NCBI GenBank assembly: GCA_052034085.1
Contig: JBPOJA010000019.1
Coordinates: 1 to 51,956 of the forward strand
Direction of reading: 5' to 3'
DNA length: 51,956 nucleotides
Source of the DNA: UBA1426 sp052034085
Lineage (GTDB): Bacteria > Bacillota > Clostridia > Peptostreptococcales > Anaerovoracaceae
This document shows, one piece after another, positions 24,885 through 33,929 of the stretch; positions within the stretch are counted from its first letter, which is position 1; every line of letters begins with the position of its first letter. The position numbers were made by a program, and so were the translations under genes. The notes under the pieces were generated by a model. The model had not been told where the DNA came from, searched no databases, and was given only the letters and a program-made list of their open reading frames with translations.

Positions 24885-25781
24885 TTAAGGCGCCAACCGG
24901 TTGGTGATGACTCCGATTTCATCTATCTCACACCTGACTACGTCTCCGTCTTTCAGAAACTTGGGCGGATCAAATCCCAGGCCGACGCCTGAAGGAGTGC
25001 CGGTCAGAATAATGTCTCCAGCCCTAAGTTCATATCCTTTCGACAGATCGCTGATAATATGTGAAATGCCAAAAATCAGGTCGGCCGAATTCCCCACCTG
25101 CCTTAATTCGTCATTTACGTAGCTCCTTAATTCCAGAGCCGGCGGGTAGCTGATCATGGATTTGTGGACTATCCATGGTCCCATCGGACAGTGGGTAGTA
25201 AGGCTTTTTCCCTTAAACCATTGAGTATGTCTCCGTTGCAGTTCCCTTGCAGATATATCGTTGGCTATTGTGTAGCCAAATATGTGGCTTTCTGCATCTT
25301 CTTCAGTAATATTGATGCCGGTTTTCCCGATAATTACCGCAAGCTCAACTTCGTAGTCCAGCTTCGTGGTGGCTTCTTCGTGAAGCAATACTTTGGCTCC
25401 TGTGCCTACAACCGTATGATCCGGCTTAGTAAAATATATTGGATAAGGTGGCATATTATCCTCAAAGATGCCATCCCGTATTTCTGCAGCATGAGCCTGG
25501 TAGTTTTTGCCCATACAGACCATGTTTCTTGCAGGCCTGGGTATGGGAGCTATAAGTTTGATATCGGTCAGAGGTATAGCCAATTCCGGCTTTAAACCAT
25601 AAAAAAGGGCTATGTCATCAGTCCATTTGTCCTGATATGAAATTATGAAATCAAGCATGTCCTTTGGAGCTGAAAGATTTTGATCCTCGAAAAAATCATC
25701 CAGCAAGAAAGCTCTTTCTCCCACTCGGTCTATACAGCATATTCTTTCTTTTTCATTGTATAAAATCGTTGCGTATACCAT
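24885..25781 (-). CDS. Fumarylacetoacetate hydrolase (FAH) family protein
   Basis: A 298-residue metal-dependent enzyme of the FAH superfamily, which includes acylpyruvases, oxaloacetate decarboxylases and hydratases of sugar-acid and aromatic pathways. The N-terminal domain is followed by the catalytic core: GKNYQAHAAE (near 92-101), metal-binding Glu residues in LDYEVELAVIIG, and Asp in ANDISAREL. The C-terminal TGTPSGVGLGFDPPKFLKDGD is a hallmark of the family. Substrate cannot be called from sequence; acylpyruvate hydrolase or oxaloacetate tautomerase/decarboxylase are the common roles. It starts after GGAGGTG. The palindromic repeat array begins about 20 bases upstream. Confidence 0.88.
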   Translation of the reverse strand: MVYATILYNEKERICCIDRVGERAFLLDDFFEDQNLSAPKDMLDFIISYQDKWTDDIALFYGLKPELAIPLTDIKLIAPIPRPARNMVCMGKNYQAHAAEIRDGIFEDNMPPYPIYFTKPDHTVVGTGAKVLLHEEATTKLDYEVELAVIIGKTGINITEEDAESHIFGYTIANDISARELQRRHTQWFKGKSLTTHCPMGPWIVHKSMISYPPALELRSYVNDELRQVGNSADLIFGISHIISDLSKGYELRAGDIILTGTPSGVGLGFDPPKFLKDGDVVRCEIDEIGVITNRLAP

Positions 25782-25802
25782 TATGCACCTCCATATGACA
25801 TA

Positions 25803-25932
25803 TGACAGGGGGACAGCCCTTTTGTCATATGACAGTGGGACAGCCCTTTTGTCATCTTTAAAATGTAGGGTGACAAAAGGGCTGTCCCACTGTCATCTTA
25901 AATGCAGTGACAAAAGGGCTGTCCCCCTGTCA
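25803..25932. repeat. Nested array of four 25-bp REP-like palindromic repeats
   Basis: Four 25-bp units with consensus TGACAGkGGGACAGCCCTTTTGTCA lie as two forward copies (25803-25827, 25830-25854) and two reverse copies (25871-25895, 25908-25932). The outer pair shares GGGGGA and the inner pair GTGGGA, so each copy is the exact complement of its mirror partner. The whole can fold as one long cruciform or hairpin, and each unit has short TGACA/TGTCA ends. It resembles REP elements spread by single-strand (RAYT/IS200-like) transposases. Confidence 0.85.
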
Positions 25933-25937
25933 CAAAG

Positions 25938-25966
25938 ATGCTAACAGAAAAGAACGGTGATTTCAA
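25938..25966 (-). promoter_or_regulatory. Possible promoter for the FAH-family gene
   Basis: On the minus strand TTGAAA (25961-25966), a 17-bp spacer and TAGCAT (25938-25943) point toward the FAH gene. If used, the whole palindrome array would lie in its 5' leader. The -10 matches consensus at only four of six positions. Confidence 0.35.
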
Positions 25967-26034
25967 CTGGGTTGTTTATGCAATATGATGTATAATGGAG
26001 CACAGCAACTATCAGAATAATAAGGAGTGGACTT

Positions 26035-27513
26035 GTGGGTAAAAAATTTTGGAGAATTATAATTATTGCTCTTTTGGTTGTAGTCGGCGTGCTTGCATAT
26101 AAATTTATAAATGGGGCTAAAGATATATCCGACACATCAGACAGGCCGGATACAAACGACAACATTATTGCAGAGGATTTTCCCCTGCTGGAAAACAAGG
26201 AACTTGGAGATATTCAAACCATAATAGAATATGGGCCCAATGTTATTGTGGCTGCCCATTGGCCGGCTTTTGAAAGGGAAAATATTGACAGGATCAGCCA
26301 GGAATGGGTGGACAGCCATATTGAAGAATTTAAAGACAGTCTGGAAGACATTTCATTTGAGGACAACAATACACATTATGAGCTGAATATAGATTACGAA
26401 TCTTTTGGGGCGGCTGAAAATCTGGTTAGCATAAGTTTTTACATAACAGAAGATTCTTCCGGCTATGCCCATCCGGATGTAAATATCTATACCAAGGTTT
26501 ATGATTTATCCAAAGACACAGAATTGGACCTTGCTGACATTATGGAAGGCGACTACTTAAATCACATTGCACAGGTCTGCGAAAACTATTTCAGGAGCCA
26601 TGAAAGCTACAAAGATCACACAGACTCATCCATATTCGAAGAAGGTATTGGCCCCGTACCTGAAAACTATAGCAATTTCATTTTAAAAGATGAGAAGATG
26701 GTCTTCCGGTTTGCAAAATACCAGCTCTTCAGCGGAAATTTTGGGATGCCCTCCGTGGAAATACCTTTGGTTGACTTGAAAGAGTATATTAAACCTGAAT
26801 TTGTGAAACTTTTATTCGGTATGGGTGACGATGAAGAGGATATCAGGCAACCAGATCCGGAGGAGGATTCTCAAGAACCGGGTGGAGATGTAGCCCTGGC
26901 AGAAAGGGATATAGATCCGGATAAACCCATGATCGCCCTGACTTATGATGACGGGCCCAATAAAAAAACCACGGTTCCGATTCTAGATACTTTGAAAGAG
27001 TACGATGGAGTGGCCACATTTTTCATATTGGGCAACAGGGTGGCCAACAATGCAGATATCCTGAAACGCATGTTAAATGAAGGCAGCGAAATCGGCAATC
27101 ACAGTTACAGCCACAAGGAATTGACCAAACTTTCCTATAATGAATTGATGGAGCAAATCAATAAAACCCAGGAGGCAGTAATTGAAAACATTGGTTATGA
27201 ACCAAAATTTGTCAGACCAACATACGGGTCCTATAATGACCAGGTCCGGTCCGATGTAAAGATGCCCCTGATATTGTGGTCTGTTGACACTCTTGACTGG
27301 AAGAGCAGAGACGCCGGAAAAGTTATAGATCATGTACTGACTAATGTTAAAGACGGAGATGTCATATTGATGCATGACCTCTACGACAGCACTGTGGAAG
27401 CCACACAATTTCTGGTTCCCAAATTAATTGACATGGGTTTCCAGCTGGTTACCGTCAGCGAACTGTTTAAGCATAAAGGAATTGCTTTAGAGGCCGGCAA
27501 GATATACAGGTAA
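26035..27513 (+). CDS. Membrane-anchored polysaccharide deacetylase (PdaC-like)
   Basis: Predicted cell-wall or glycan deacetylase acting outside the membrane. One N-terminal transmembrane segment (about 5-25) is followed by a domain resembling the DUF4163/DUF3298 region of PdaC (about 55-260) and an acidic linker (265-290). The NodB catalytic domain (about 297-485) has the base and metal ligands in TYDDGP (D305, D306), GNHSYSH (H356, H360), VRPTYGS and the late LMHDLY. Peptidoglycan is the likeliest substrate given PdaC. The start is GTG after AAGGAG. TATAAT lies at 25991-25996. No terminator is evident after it. Confidence 0.9.
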   Translation: MGKKFWRIIIIALLVVVGVLAYKFINGAKDISDTSDRPDTNDNIIAEDFPLLENKELGDIQTIIEYGPNVIVAAHWPAFERENIDRISQEWVDSHIEEFKDSLEDISFEDNNTHYELNIDYESFGAAENLVSISFYITEDSSGYAHPDVNIYTKVYDLSKDTELDLADIMEGDYLNHIAQVCENYFRSHESYKDHTDSSIFEEGIGPVPENYSNFILKDEKMVFRFAKYQLFSGNFGMPSVEIPLVDLKEYIKPEFVKLLFGMGDDEEDIRQPDPEEDSQEPGGDVALAERDIDPDKPMIALTYDDGPNKKTTVPILDTLKEYDGVATFFILGNRVANNADILKRMLNEGSEIGNHSYSHKELTKLSYNELMEQINKTQEAVIENIGYEPKFVRPTYGSYNDQVRSDVKMPLILWSVDTLDWKSRDAGKVIDHVLTNVKDGDVILMHDLYDSTVEATQFLVPKLIDMGFQLVTVSELFKHKGIALEAGKIYR

Positions 27514-27592
27514 ACGCATTACATTGATTTTAACCCCGCCTTTTAACTTCCATCATTTGTGGTATATTAATAACATATGAATGGAGGCTAAT

Positions 27593-28351
27593 ATGAGGAT
27601 TCTTGTAACAAACGATGACGGCATATGGGCCGAGGGCATTAGCAGGCTGGTAGGCTGTCTTTCTCGGGTCGGTGAAATTTACGTCTCCGCACCAAATTCA
27701 CAAAGGAGCGCCTGCGGGCATGGCATTACCGTCAGCATACCAATTGAAGTTGAAAGGGTTGATTTTCCTTTTGCAAAAATAGCCTACAGCATGTCCGGCA
27801 CCCCGGCAGATTGCGTCAAGCTTGGGTTGCGAATTCTAAAAGATCAGGGCATAGGTATTGACTATGTCTTTTCAGGTATAAATCACGGCTCCAATTTGGG
27901 CACGGATACTTTGTATTCGGGAACGGTGTCAGGAGCAATAGAGGGCGTAATCAATGGTATCCCCTCATTTGCTGTATCTGTTAACAGCCATTATCCTGTT
28001 CATTTCGAAGGAGCCTGCAGGCTGGCCACAGAAGCTCTGGAAAAGTCCAAAGGCAAAATAGACAACAGAACAGTGCTGAACCTGAACCTGCCCCACCTGC
28101 CACTTGACGAGATTAAGGGACAGAAAGTCACCAGGCTGGGAGCAAGGGAATATGACGAGGATTTCATTGCAGAAAAACTGGATGAACATGTAACGCTGTA
28201 CAGGTATTCGGGGAGCCCCGTAGTTTATGAAGGTCTTTCGAACGATATTGATGTTATGGCGATACAAGAGGGTTATAGTTCGATAACACCATTGCACTAT
28301 GATCTGACCAACCACAAGTTGGTGGAACAGGTCAGATCTCTGGGATTTTAA
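27593..28351 (+). CDS. surE: 5'/3'-nucleotidase SurE
   Basis: Metal-dependent phosphatase acting on nucleoside monophosphates, linked to stationary-phase survival. The diagnostic N-terminus RILVTNDDG supplies metal ligands D8 and D9; APNSQRSACGHGIT follows with the ligand Ser, and the ligand Asn lies in SGINHGSNLG. At 252 residues it has the usual length. The frame opens 12 bases earlier (27581), but GGAGG lies between, so the start is the ATG at 27593. It precedes an isochorismatase-like gene by 51 bases and may be cotranscribed with it. Confidence 0.94.
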   Translation: MRILVTNDDGIWAEGISRLVGCLSRVGEIYVSAPNSQRSACGHGITVSIPIEVERVDFPFAKIAYSMSGTPADCVKLGLRILKDQGIGIDYVFSGINHGSNLGTDTLYSGTVSGAIEGVINGIPSFAVSVNSHYPVHFEGACRLATEALEKSKGKIDNRTVLNLNLPHLPLDEIKGQKVTRLGAREYDEDFIAEKLDEHVTLYRYSGSPVVYEGLSNDIDVMAIQEGYSSITPLHYDLTNHKLVEQVRSLGF

Positions 28352-28402
28352 GAGGGTGCTCCTGGTTAACAATTCAGAGGAGCGGGAAAGGACAGAGAAA
28401 CG

Positions 28403-28945
28403 ATGAAAATTAATAAAAACGAAGCAGTTTTGGTTTTGGTGGATTACCAGGAAAGGCTCATGCCGGCTATGGCAGAGAAGGAGGCCCTGGTGGAAAATGT
28501 GGTAAAACTGGCCAAGGGCTGCGGCATACATGAAGTCCCAATAATAGTGACACAGCAGTACACAAAGGGTCTGGGCGAAACCGTGCAGACTATCCGGGAA
28601 GCCGTGGATAATTTCAATCCCATAGAAAAGACCAGCTTCAGCTGCTATGGCGAACCCGGATTTGTTGAAGCGCTGGAAAAGACAGGCAGAAAAACTGTAA
28701 TCCTGGCAGGCATAGAAACCCATGTATGTGTCCTGCAGACTGCGCTGGATTTGGTGGAGCATGGCTACCGGGTTTTTTTACCTGCTGATTGTGTTTCCTC
28801 CAGAAAACTCAGTGACAAAAGTTACGGAGAAGTGAGAATGGGCAGTATAGGCGTTACAATAACCTCCTGCGAATCCGTGCTTTTTGAACTGACCAAAGAT
28901 GCAAAAGACGAGCACTTCAAGGCCATTTCAAATCTTGTAAAGTAA
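28403..28945 (+). CDS. Isochorismatase-family cysteine hydrolase
   Basis: A 180-residue cytoplasmic hydrolase of the isochorismatase-like (YcaC/nicotinamidase) superfamily. The catalytic triad is visible as D14 in VLVDYQERL, K76 in PIEKTSFSC and C109 in GIETHVCVLQT; the cis-peptide region precedes the Cys as usual. The close relatives by eye are YcaC-type hydrolases of unknown substrate rather than true isochorismatases, since there is no siderophore cluster nearby. It follows surE and precedes the DUF2156 gene by 17 bases. Confidence 0.88.
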   Translation: MKINKNEAVLVLVDYQERLMPAMAEKEALVENVVKLAKGCGIHEVPIIVTQQYTKGLGETVQTIREAVDNFNPIEKTSFSCYGEPGFVEALEKTGRKTVILAGIETHVCVLQTALDLVEHGYRVFLPADCVSSRKLSDKSYGEVRMGSIGVTITSCESVLFELTKDAKDEHFKAISNLVK

Positions 28946-28962
28946 GGTGGCAACATAATATT

Positions 28963-29907
28963 ATGTTTATGTTTGATAACAGGATAACCATTGAAAGGAA
29001 GGAGTTTCTCAAAGAATATTTAAACAGCTTTGAGTACCGGATTTCGGATTTCTCCTTTACTTCTCTTTATATGTGGCGAAATATTAATCGCTTCAGCTTC
29101 CAGGTCATAGGAGACTATCTTTGCATTGCCGGAATAAGTCATCTGGAACTCGACCAGGAAAAAGCTTTTCTTTTCCCGCCTCTGACTAAAACCGGTCATT
29201 ATGAATCCAAAAAATTGAGGGAGACAATTTTGGAGGCAAAAAACATTTTTGAGGCAAAAGGCCAGCAGTTCAACCTTAGGCTCCTTCCTTCTCACATGTT
29301 GAAAATAGTGGAGGGTGCATTTCCCACAGGACTTGTCATATACGATGACAGGGCAAATCATGATTATGTTTATTTGAAAGATGACCTGATAGGTCTGAGA
29401 GGCAGGAAGTATCATGCAAAGAGAAATCACCTTAATCATTTTAAAGGCCATTATAGTTATGAATATACTGCTATAGGTTCGGACAGAGCAGAGGAGTCCA
29501 TGGACTTTATCAGGAAATTTAATGAATGCAAAGATATATCTGATTATGAGATGAACCTTCTGAAAATGGAAGAGGAAGCCATGGAAGATGTGCTCCACAA
29601 CCTTGAAGCTGCTGGTTATATTGCCGGAGCCATTTACATAGGAGGGCAGATGCAGGCGCTGACCATAGGAGGACCACTTGGAAAAAAGACTGTGGTCGTT
29701 CATGTGGAAAAAGCCAACACCAGATATAGAGGCGCCTATCAGGCAATCAATAATGAATTTTGCAAAAGCATGGAGCCTCATATTAAGTATATGAACAGAG
29801 AAGAAGATATGGATATTTTGGGCCTCAGGGAGGCGAAAATGTCCTATAGGCCAGTGGAATTTGTGGAAAAACACATAGCCGTTCTTGAAGACGGAAATTA
29901 TTCGTGA
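28963..29907 (+). CDS. DUF2156 family protein
   Basis: A 314-residue protein that I assign to DUF2156, related to the C-terminal domain of phosphatidylglycerol lysyltransferase (MprF). The fold is of tandem GNAT-type acyltransferase halves. Visible family features are FEYRISDFSFTSLYMWRN near the start, GRKYHAKRNHLNHF (about 145-158) and LGLREAKMSYRPVEFVEKH near the end. There are no membrane segments, unlike MprF, so a soluble aminoacyl- or acyl-transferase is possible but unproven. It lies between the isochorismatase-like gene and a thiolase that probably has its own promoter. Confidence 0.8.
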   Translation: MFMFDNRITIERKEFLKEYLNSFEYRISDFSFTSLYMWRNINRFSFQVIGDYLCIAGISHLELDQEKAFLFPPLTKTGHYESKKLRETILEAKNIFEAKGQQFNLRLLPSHMLKIVEGAFPTGLVIYDDRANHDYVYLKDDLIGLRGRKYHAKRNHLNHFKGHYSYEYTAIGSDRAEESMDFIRKFNECKDISDYEMNLLKMEEEAMEDVLHNLEAAGYIAGAIYIGGQMQALTIGGPLGKKTVVVHVEKANTRYRGAYQAINNEFCKSMEPHIKYMNREEDMDILGLREAKMSYRPVEFVEKHIAVLEDGNYS

Positions 29908-29964
29908 TAATATAAACGAGCGAATAGAATTACCTTATATAAATATTTTTAGGAGGGAAGTTAA

Positions 29965-31143
29965 ATGAGGGATGTTGTTATTGTCAGTGCAGTCAGAACA
30001 CCCATAGGCAGCTACGGCGGAGCCCTGAAAGATGTTTCGGCAGTGGAGCTTGGAACAGTTGCAGTAAAGGAAGCCATGAAAAGGGCCGGGATTACACCGG
30101 ATATGGTTGATGAAGTAATTTTCGGAACAGTGCTTCAGGGAGGACTTGGTCAGAACGTTGCAAGACAGGTTTCAATTGCGGCGGGGATTCCCATAGAAGT
30201 ACCTTCCATGACTCTGAATAAAGTATGCGGATCTGGCTTAAGAACCGTTTCGCTGGCAGCCCAGATTATCAAAGCCGGCGATGCCGACATTATTGTAACC
30301 GGCGGTACCGAAAACATGAGCCAGGCCCCATATCTGGCACCGGATGTGAGATGGGGAGCCAGAATGGGAGACACCAAACTCATTGACTATATGGTAGCAG
30401 ATGGTCTGACAGATATTTTCAACAAATATCATATGGGCATAACAGCTGAGAATATTGTTGAGCAGTGGGGGCTTACCAGAGAAGAACTGGATGCCTTTGC
30501 AGTGGATTCTCAAACAAAGGCTGAAGCAGCGGTGAAATCCGGCAGGTTTAAGGATGAAATCGTAGCTGTTGAAATCCCGCAAAGAAAAGGCGATCCCATT
30601 ATCTTCGATACGGACGAGTATCCCAAGTTCGGCACAAGCATGGAGAGCATAGGCAAGCTCAGACCTGCATTTAAAAAGGAAGGCGTTGTGACGGCAGGCA
30701 ACTCCTCAGGCATCAACGACGGCGGAGCTGCTCTTGTTGTTATGTCCAAGGAAAAGGCCGATGAACTGGGAATCAAACCCATGGCAACAATCAAATCCTA
30801 TGCATCAGCCGGAGTTGAACCATCCATCATGGGAATCGGACCCGTTCCGTCCTCACAGAAAGCCCTGGAAAAAGCAGGCCTTAAGATTACCGATATGGAC
30901 TTAATCGAAGCCAATGAAGCTTTTGCTGCCCAGTCGGTTGCAGTAGGCAAAGACCTTGGTATAGAACTTGAAAAGCTAAATGTAAACGGCGGAGCGATAG
31001 CATTAGGCCATCCCATCGGAGCTTCAGGTGCAAGAATCCTTGTTACCCTGCTTCATGAAATGCAAAAGAGAGGCTCCAAATACGGACTTGCCACCCTTTG
31101 CATCGGAGGAGGACAGGGTACAGCAATGGTTGTTGAAAGATAG
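29965..31143 (+). CDS. thlA: Acetyl-CoA acetyltransferase (thiolase)
   Basis: Condenses two acetyl-CoA to acetoacetyl-CoA, or the reverse, the first step toward butyrate or the last of beta-oxidation. The 392-residue protein has the acyl-accepting C88 in NKVCGSGLR, H349 in GHPIGASG and the second catalytic C379 in CIGGGQG. No butyrate genes are adjacent, so its pathway is not shown by context. It has an AGGAGGG site, and TTGAAG followed 17 bases later by TAATAT (near 29884-29912) could be its promoter. A strong terminator follows, so it is probably a single-gene unit. Confidence 0.93.
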   Translation: MRDVVIVSAVRTPIGSYGGALKDVSAVELGTVAVKEAMKRAGITPDMVDEVIFGTVLQGGLGQNVARQVSIAAGIPIEVPSMTLNKVCGSGLRTVSLAAQIIKAGDADIIVTGGTENMSQAPYLAPDVRWGARMGDTKLIDYMVADGLTDIFNKYHMGITAENIVEQWGLTREELDAFAVDSQTKAEAAVKSGRFKDEIVAVEIPQRKGDPIIFDTDEYPKFGTSMESIGKLRPAFKKEGVVTAGNSSGINDGGAALVVMSKEKADELGIKPMATIKSYASAGVEPSIMGIGPVPSSQKALEKAGLKITDMDLIEANEAFAAQSVAVGKDLGIELEKLNVNGGAIALGHPIGASGARILVTLLHEMQKRGSKYGLATLCIGGGQGTAMVVER

Positions 31144-31173
31144 CCATATAGCATTTGCACGGGAAAAAGATAT

Positions 31174-31207
31174 AAAACAGGCGGATACAATTTCGCCTGT
31201 TTTGTTA
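31174..31207 (+). terminator. Intrinsic terminator after the thiolase gene
   Basis: A perfect 10-bp stem (AAAACAGGCG 31174-31183 with CGCCTGTTTT 31194-31203) encloses a 10-base loop and ends in a T-rich tract. It begins 30 bases after the thiolase stop and separates it from ispE. Confidence 0.85.
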
Positions 31208-31220
31208 AAAGTGAGAAACA

Positions 31221-32114
31221 ATGAAAACCATAGAACTTAGGGCTAAGGCCAAAATCAACCTGTCAATAGATGTGCTTGGCAAAAGACCTGACGGCTACCA
31301 CGATGTAGTTATGGTAATGCAACAGGTTGATTTATGGGACAAATTGACTATCAGCTATGAGGAGGAGCCGCATGTTAAGGAGCTGACCGGCAACGGGAAG
31401 CGGATTTTTATTTCAACAACCGACAGCGAACTGCCTGATGATGAAAGAAATCTGGCTTTCAAATCGGCATTGCTATTAAAAAACAGGTTCCCGGAAAAAG
31501 CAGGCAAAATCCATATCCATATTGATAAAAGAATACCTGCAGGTGCAGGACTGGGCGGGGGCAGTGCAGATGCCGCAGCTGTATTTCACGGGCTGAACAT
31601 GCTGTGGAACCTGAAACTTTCTCCGGCAGAACTTATGGAGTTAGCATTGACTATAGGAGCAGATATCCCTTTCCTCATAATGTCACAGGCTGCATCCGAA
31701 CCTGGACTGAACCCGGACAAAAACAGGCAATCAGCCATGAAAAGAGGCCTTTCTACATGCGCCCTGGCAGAAGGAAAAGGAGAAAAGCTGACCCCGCTCC
31801 CACCATTAAAAGCGGCGGTTCTTTTGAAAAAACCGGATTTGTTTGTATCCACTAAGGAGATTTATGAGTCTTTGGATTTGAAAAAGATAGAAAAGCGGCC
31901 TGACACCAGGAGGCTGATCGAAGGGTTGCTGGAAGGCAATTTCAGCAAAGTAGCCTCATCTATGCACAATGTACTCGAAGAAGTAGCAACGAGCAAATAT
32001 CCTGTAATACAGGAAACCGTTAACTGGATGAAGGCAGTGACCGGGGCAGAAAAAGTTATGATGAGCGGCAGCGGACCCACTGTGTTTGCCCTTATAGATG
32101 CTTCAGCTTTTTAA
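31221..32114 (+). CDS. ispE: 4-diphosphocytidyl-2-C-methyl-D-erythritol kinase
   Basis: GHMP-family kinase of the non-mevalonate isoprenoid pathway, phosphorylating CDP-methylerythritol. RAKAKINLSIDVLGKRPDGYHD at the N-terminus (shown in part: AKINLSIDVLGKRPDGYH) and the ATP-binding PAGAGLGGGSADAAA (about 96-110) are diagnostic; SGSGPTVFALI closes the active site near the C-terminus. The 297 residues are typical. The ribosome binding site is weak (GTGAGAAAC) and the start lies only 14 bases past the thiolase terminator, so its promoter probably overlaps that terminator. Confidence 0.93.
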   Translation: MKTIELRAKAKINLSIDVLGKRPDGYHDVVMVMQQVDLWDKLTISYEEEPHVKELTGNGKRIFISTTDSELPDDERNLAFKSALLLKNRFPEKAGKIHIHIDKRIPAGAGLGGGSADAAAVFHGLNMLWNLKLSPAELMELALTIGADIPFLIMSQAASEPGLNPDKNRQSAMKRGLSTCALAEGKGEKLTPLPPLKAAVLLKKPDLFVSTKEIYESLDLKKIEKRPDTRRLIEGLLEGNFSKVASSMHNVLEEVATSKYPVIQETVNWMKAVTGAEKVMMSGSGPTVFALIDASAF

Positions 32115-32204
32115 GGGAATGAAACATGCGTCAGGGGATGAAATATGATAAAATAGGGTATAAGGCAAAGTATGTAAAAACATGTTGATAAGGAAGGGTG
32201 GCAG

Positions 32205-33929
32205 ATGATTACGGAAACAGATTATAAAAATGCATATGACAAGATGGAACAATGGCTGACTCATGACGGTATTCCCATGAAATACAAGAGGGAGCTCAAA
32301 TTACTGGAAGACCGGCTGCTGGCGGATTCCGGCGACAAAGAAGCCAAGGATGAAATTTATGAGCGTTTTTATAAGGACCTGGAATTCGGGACAGGTGGTC
32401 TGAGGGGCATTATGGGAGCAGGCACCAACAGAATGAACAGCCTGACTGTCAGACGGGTTACTCAGGGCTTTGCCGATTATATTTTGTCAAATTACGGAAA
32501 ATCCGGCGATGCTCCATCCGTAGCAATTGCATACGACAGCAGAAACGATTCCAAAAATTTTGCCTGGGATGCGGCCGGTGTTCTGGAAGCCAACGGCATA
32601 AAGGTTTATATATACAGCGAGCTCATGCCTACCCCCATGCTTTCATTTGCCGTAAGATATTTCAAATCGGCGGGAGGCATTATGATAACCGCCAGCCACA
32701 ATCCCTCCAACTATAATGGCTACAAAGTGTATAATCACGAAGGGTGCCAGGTTACGGACCAGGCCGCTGCAGAAATACTCAGCTGTGTGGAAAGTGTGGA
32801 CCTCTTAAAGGGAGTAAAATATACCGAGCCGGACGAGCTGGTTGAGATTATTGGTGACGAAATCATAGAGGCATATTATAAAGCTGTTAAGGCCACAAGA
32901 ACCGGTGTTAACTGCAGAGACCTGGAAGTGGTGTTCACACCTTTAAACGGAACCGGCAACAAACCTGTCAGGCGGATTCTGGATGAAGTCGGCCTTACCA
33001 ATATTCACATTGTAGAGGAACAGGAAAAGCCGGACGGGAATTTCCCCACCTGCCCATATCCGAATCCGGAGAAGGAAGAGGCTTTATATAAGGGGCTGGA
33101 ACTGGCCAGAAAGCTAAAGACCCCGGATCTTCTTTTAGCAACTGATCCCGATGCGGACAGACTGGGCGTGGCAGTAAAACACAGTCGCGGCGAAGAAGTT
33201 GAATATGTCCTGCTTACAGGCAATGAAATAGGTGTGCTGCTGCTGGATTTTGTGGCAGACAGAAGGCCTCTGCCCAAGAAACCGCTGCTCATGAAAACTA
33301 TAGTGTCCACAAAGATGGCAGACAAGGTGGCGGAATGCTATGGCGCAAAAACCATTAACCTGCTGACGGGATTTAAGTATATAGGTGAACAGATTGGGCT
33401 CCTTGAAAAGAAAAAAGAAGAGCACAGATTTATTTTTGGCTTTGAAGAAAGTTATGGATATCTTGGGGGCCCTTATGTGAGGGATAAGGATGCAGTGAAT
33501 GCTGCAATGCTTATATGTGAGGCAGCAGCATATTATAAATCTATGGGCAAAACCCTTATAGACAGAATGGAAGAACTTTATAATAAATTCGGCTGGTATA
33601 AAAGCGGCCTGGCGGAATTTGCCTTCGAAGGAGCTTCAGGCATGATGGCTATGAATGGTATACTGTCAGGCTTAAGGGAAAATCCTCCCAAATCGGTTAT
33701 TGGTCAGAGGGTTGTGGAAATCACTGATTACATAAACACCATTAAAACCGGCCTGCCTGCCTCCAATGTATTGGAATATGTTCTTGCGGATGGCAGCAGC
33801 ATCATAGTAAGACCATCAGGGACAGAGCCAAAGCTGAAAATCTACCTTTCTGCAAGGGGGCAAAACAAAGAAGAATCCCAGAGGCTGGTTGAAGAAATGA
33901 AGAGCGAAGTGACAACATGGATAAAATAG
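32205..33929 (+). CDS. pgcA: Phospho-sugar mutase (phosphoglucomutase/phosphomannomutase)
   Basis: Alpha-D-phosphohexomutase interconverting hexose 1- and 6-phosphates, feeding UDP-glucose and wall precursors. The 574-residue four-domain enzyme has the substrate-binding GTGGLRG (63-69), catalytic phosphoserine S164 in TASHNPSNYNGYK, magnesium loop DPDADRLG, sugar-specificity loop GFEESYGY and phosphate loop RPSGTEPK. The length fits the Bacillus PgcA-type phosphoglucomutases. The start follows AAGGAAGGGTGG. It overlaps hslO by 13 bases. A TGATAAAAT motif near 32148-32156 might be an extended -10. Confidence 0.92.
   Translation: MITETDYKNAYDKMEQWLTHDGIPMKYKRELKLLEDRLLADSGDKEAKDEIYERFYKDLEFGTGGLRGIMGAGTNRMNSLTVRRVTQGFADYILSNYGKSGDAPSVAIAYDSRNDSKNFAWDAAGVLEANGIKVYIYSELMPTPMLSFAVRYFKSAGGIMITASHNPSNYNGYKVYNHEGCQVTDQAAAEILSCVESVDLLKGVKYTEPDELVEIIGDEIIEAYYKAVKATRTGVNCRDLEVVFTPLNGTGNKPVRRILDEVGLTNIHIVEEQEKPDGNFPTCPYPNPEKEEALYKGLELARKLKTPDLLLATDPDADRLGVAVKHSRGEEVEYVLLTGNEIGVLLLDFVADRRPLPKKPLLMKTIVSTKMADKVAECYGAKTINLLTGFKYIGEQIGLLEKKKEEHRFIFGFEESYGYLGGPYVRDKDAVNAAMLICEAAAYYKSMGKTLIDRMEELYNKFGWYKSGLAEFAFEGASGMMAMNGILSGLRENPPKSVIGQRVVEITDYINTIKTGLPASNVLEYVLADGSSIIVRPSGTEPKLKIYLSARGQNKEESQRLVEEMKSEVTTWIK

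Noticed and set aside
25803..25932. CRISPR array
   Set aside because: There are four repeats, but in two orientations with spacers of 2, 16 and 12 bases, and no cas genes. The layout is palindromic, not a CRISPR.
27965..28762. Minus-strand open frame of 265 codons
   Set aside because: It lies antisense to surE and the isochorismatase-like gene, both with intact catalytic motifs. Its translation has no family signature and there is no good ribosome binding site.
29020..29874. Minus-strand open frame of 284 codons
   Set aside because: It is antisense to the DUF2156 gene, with an unnatural composition rich in His, Phe and Ile and no motif. The plus-strand protein is clearly the real product.
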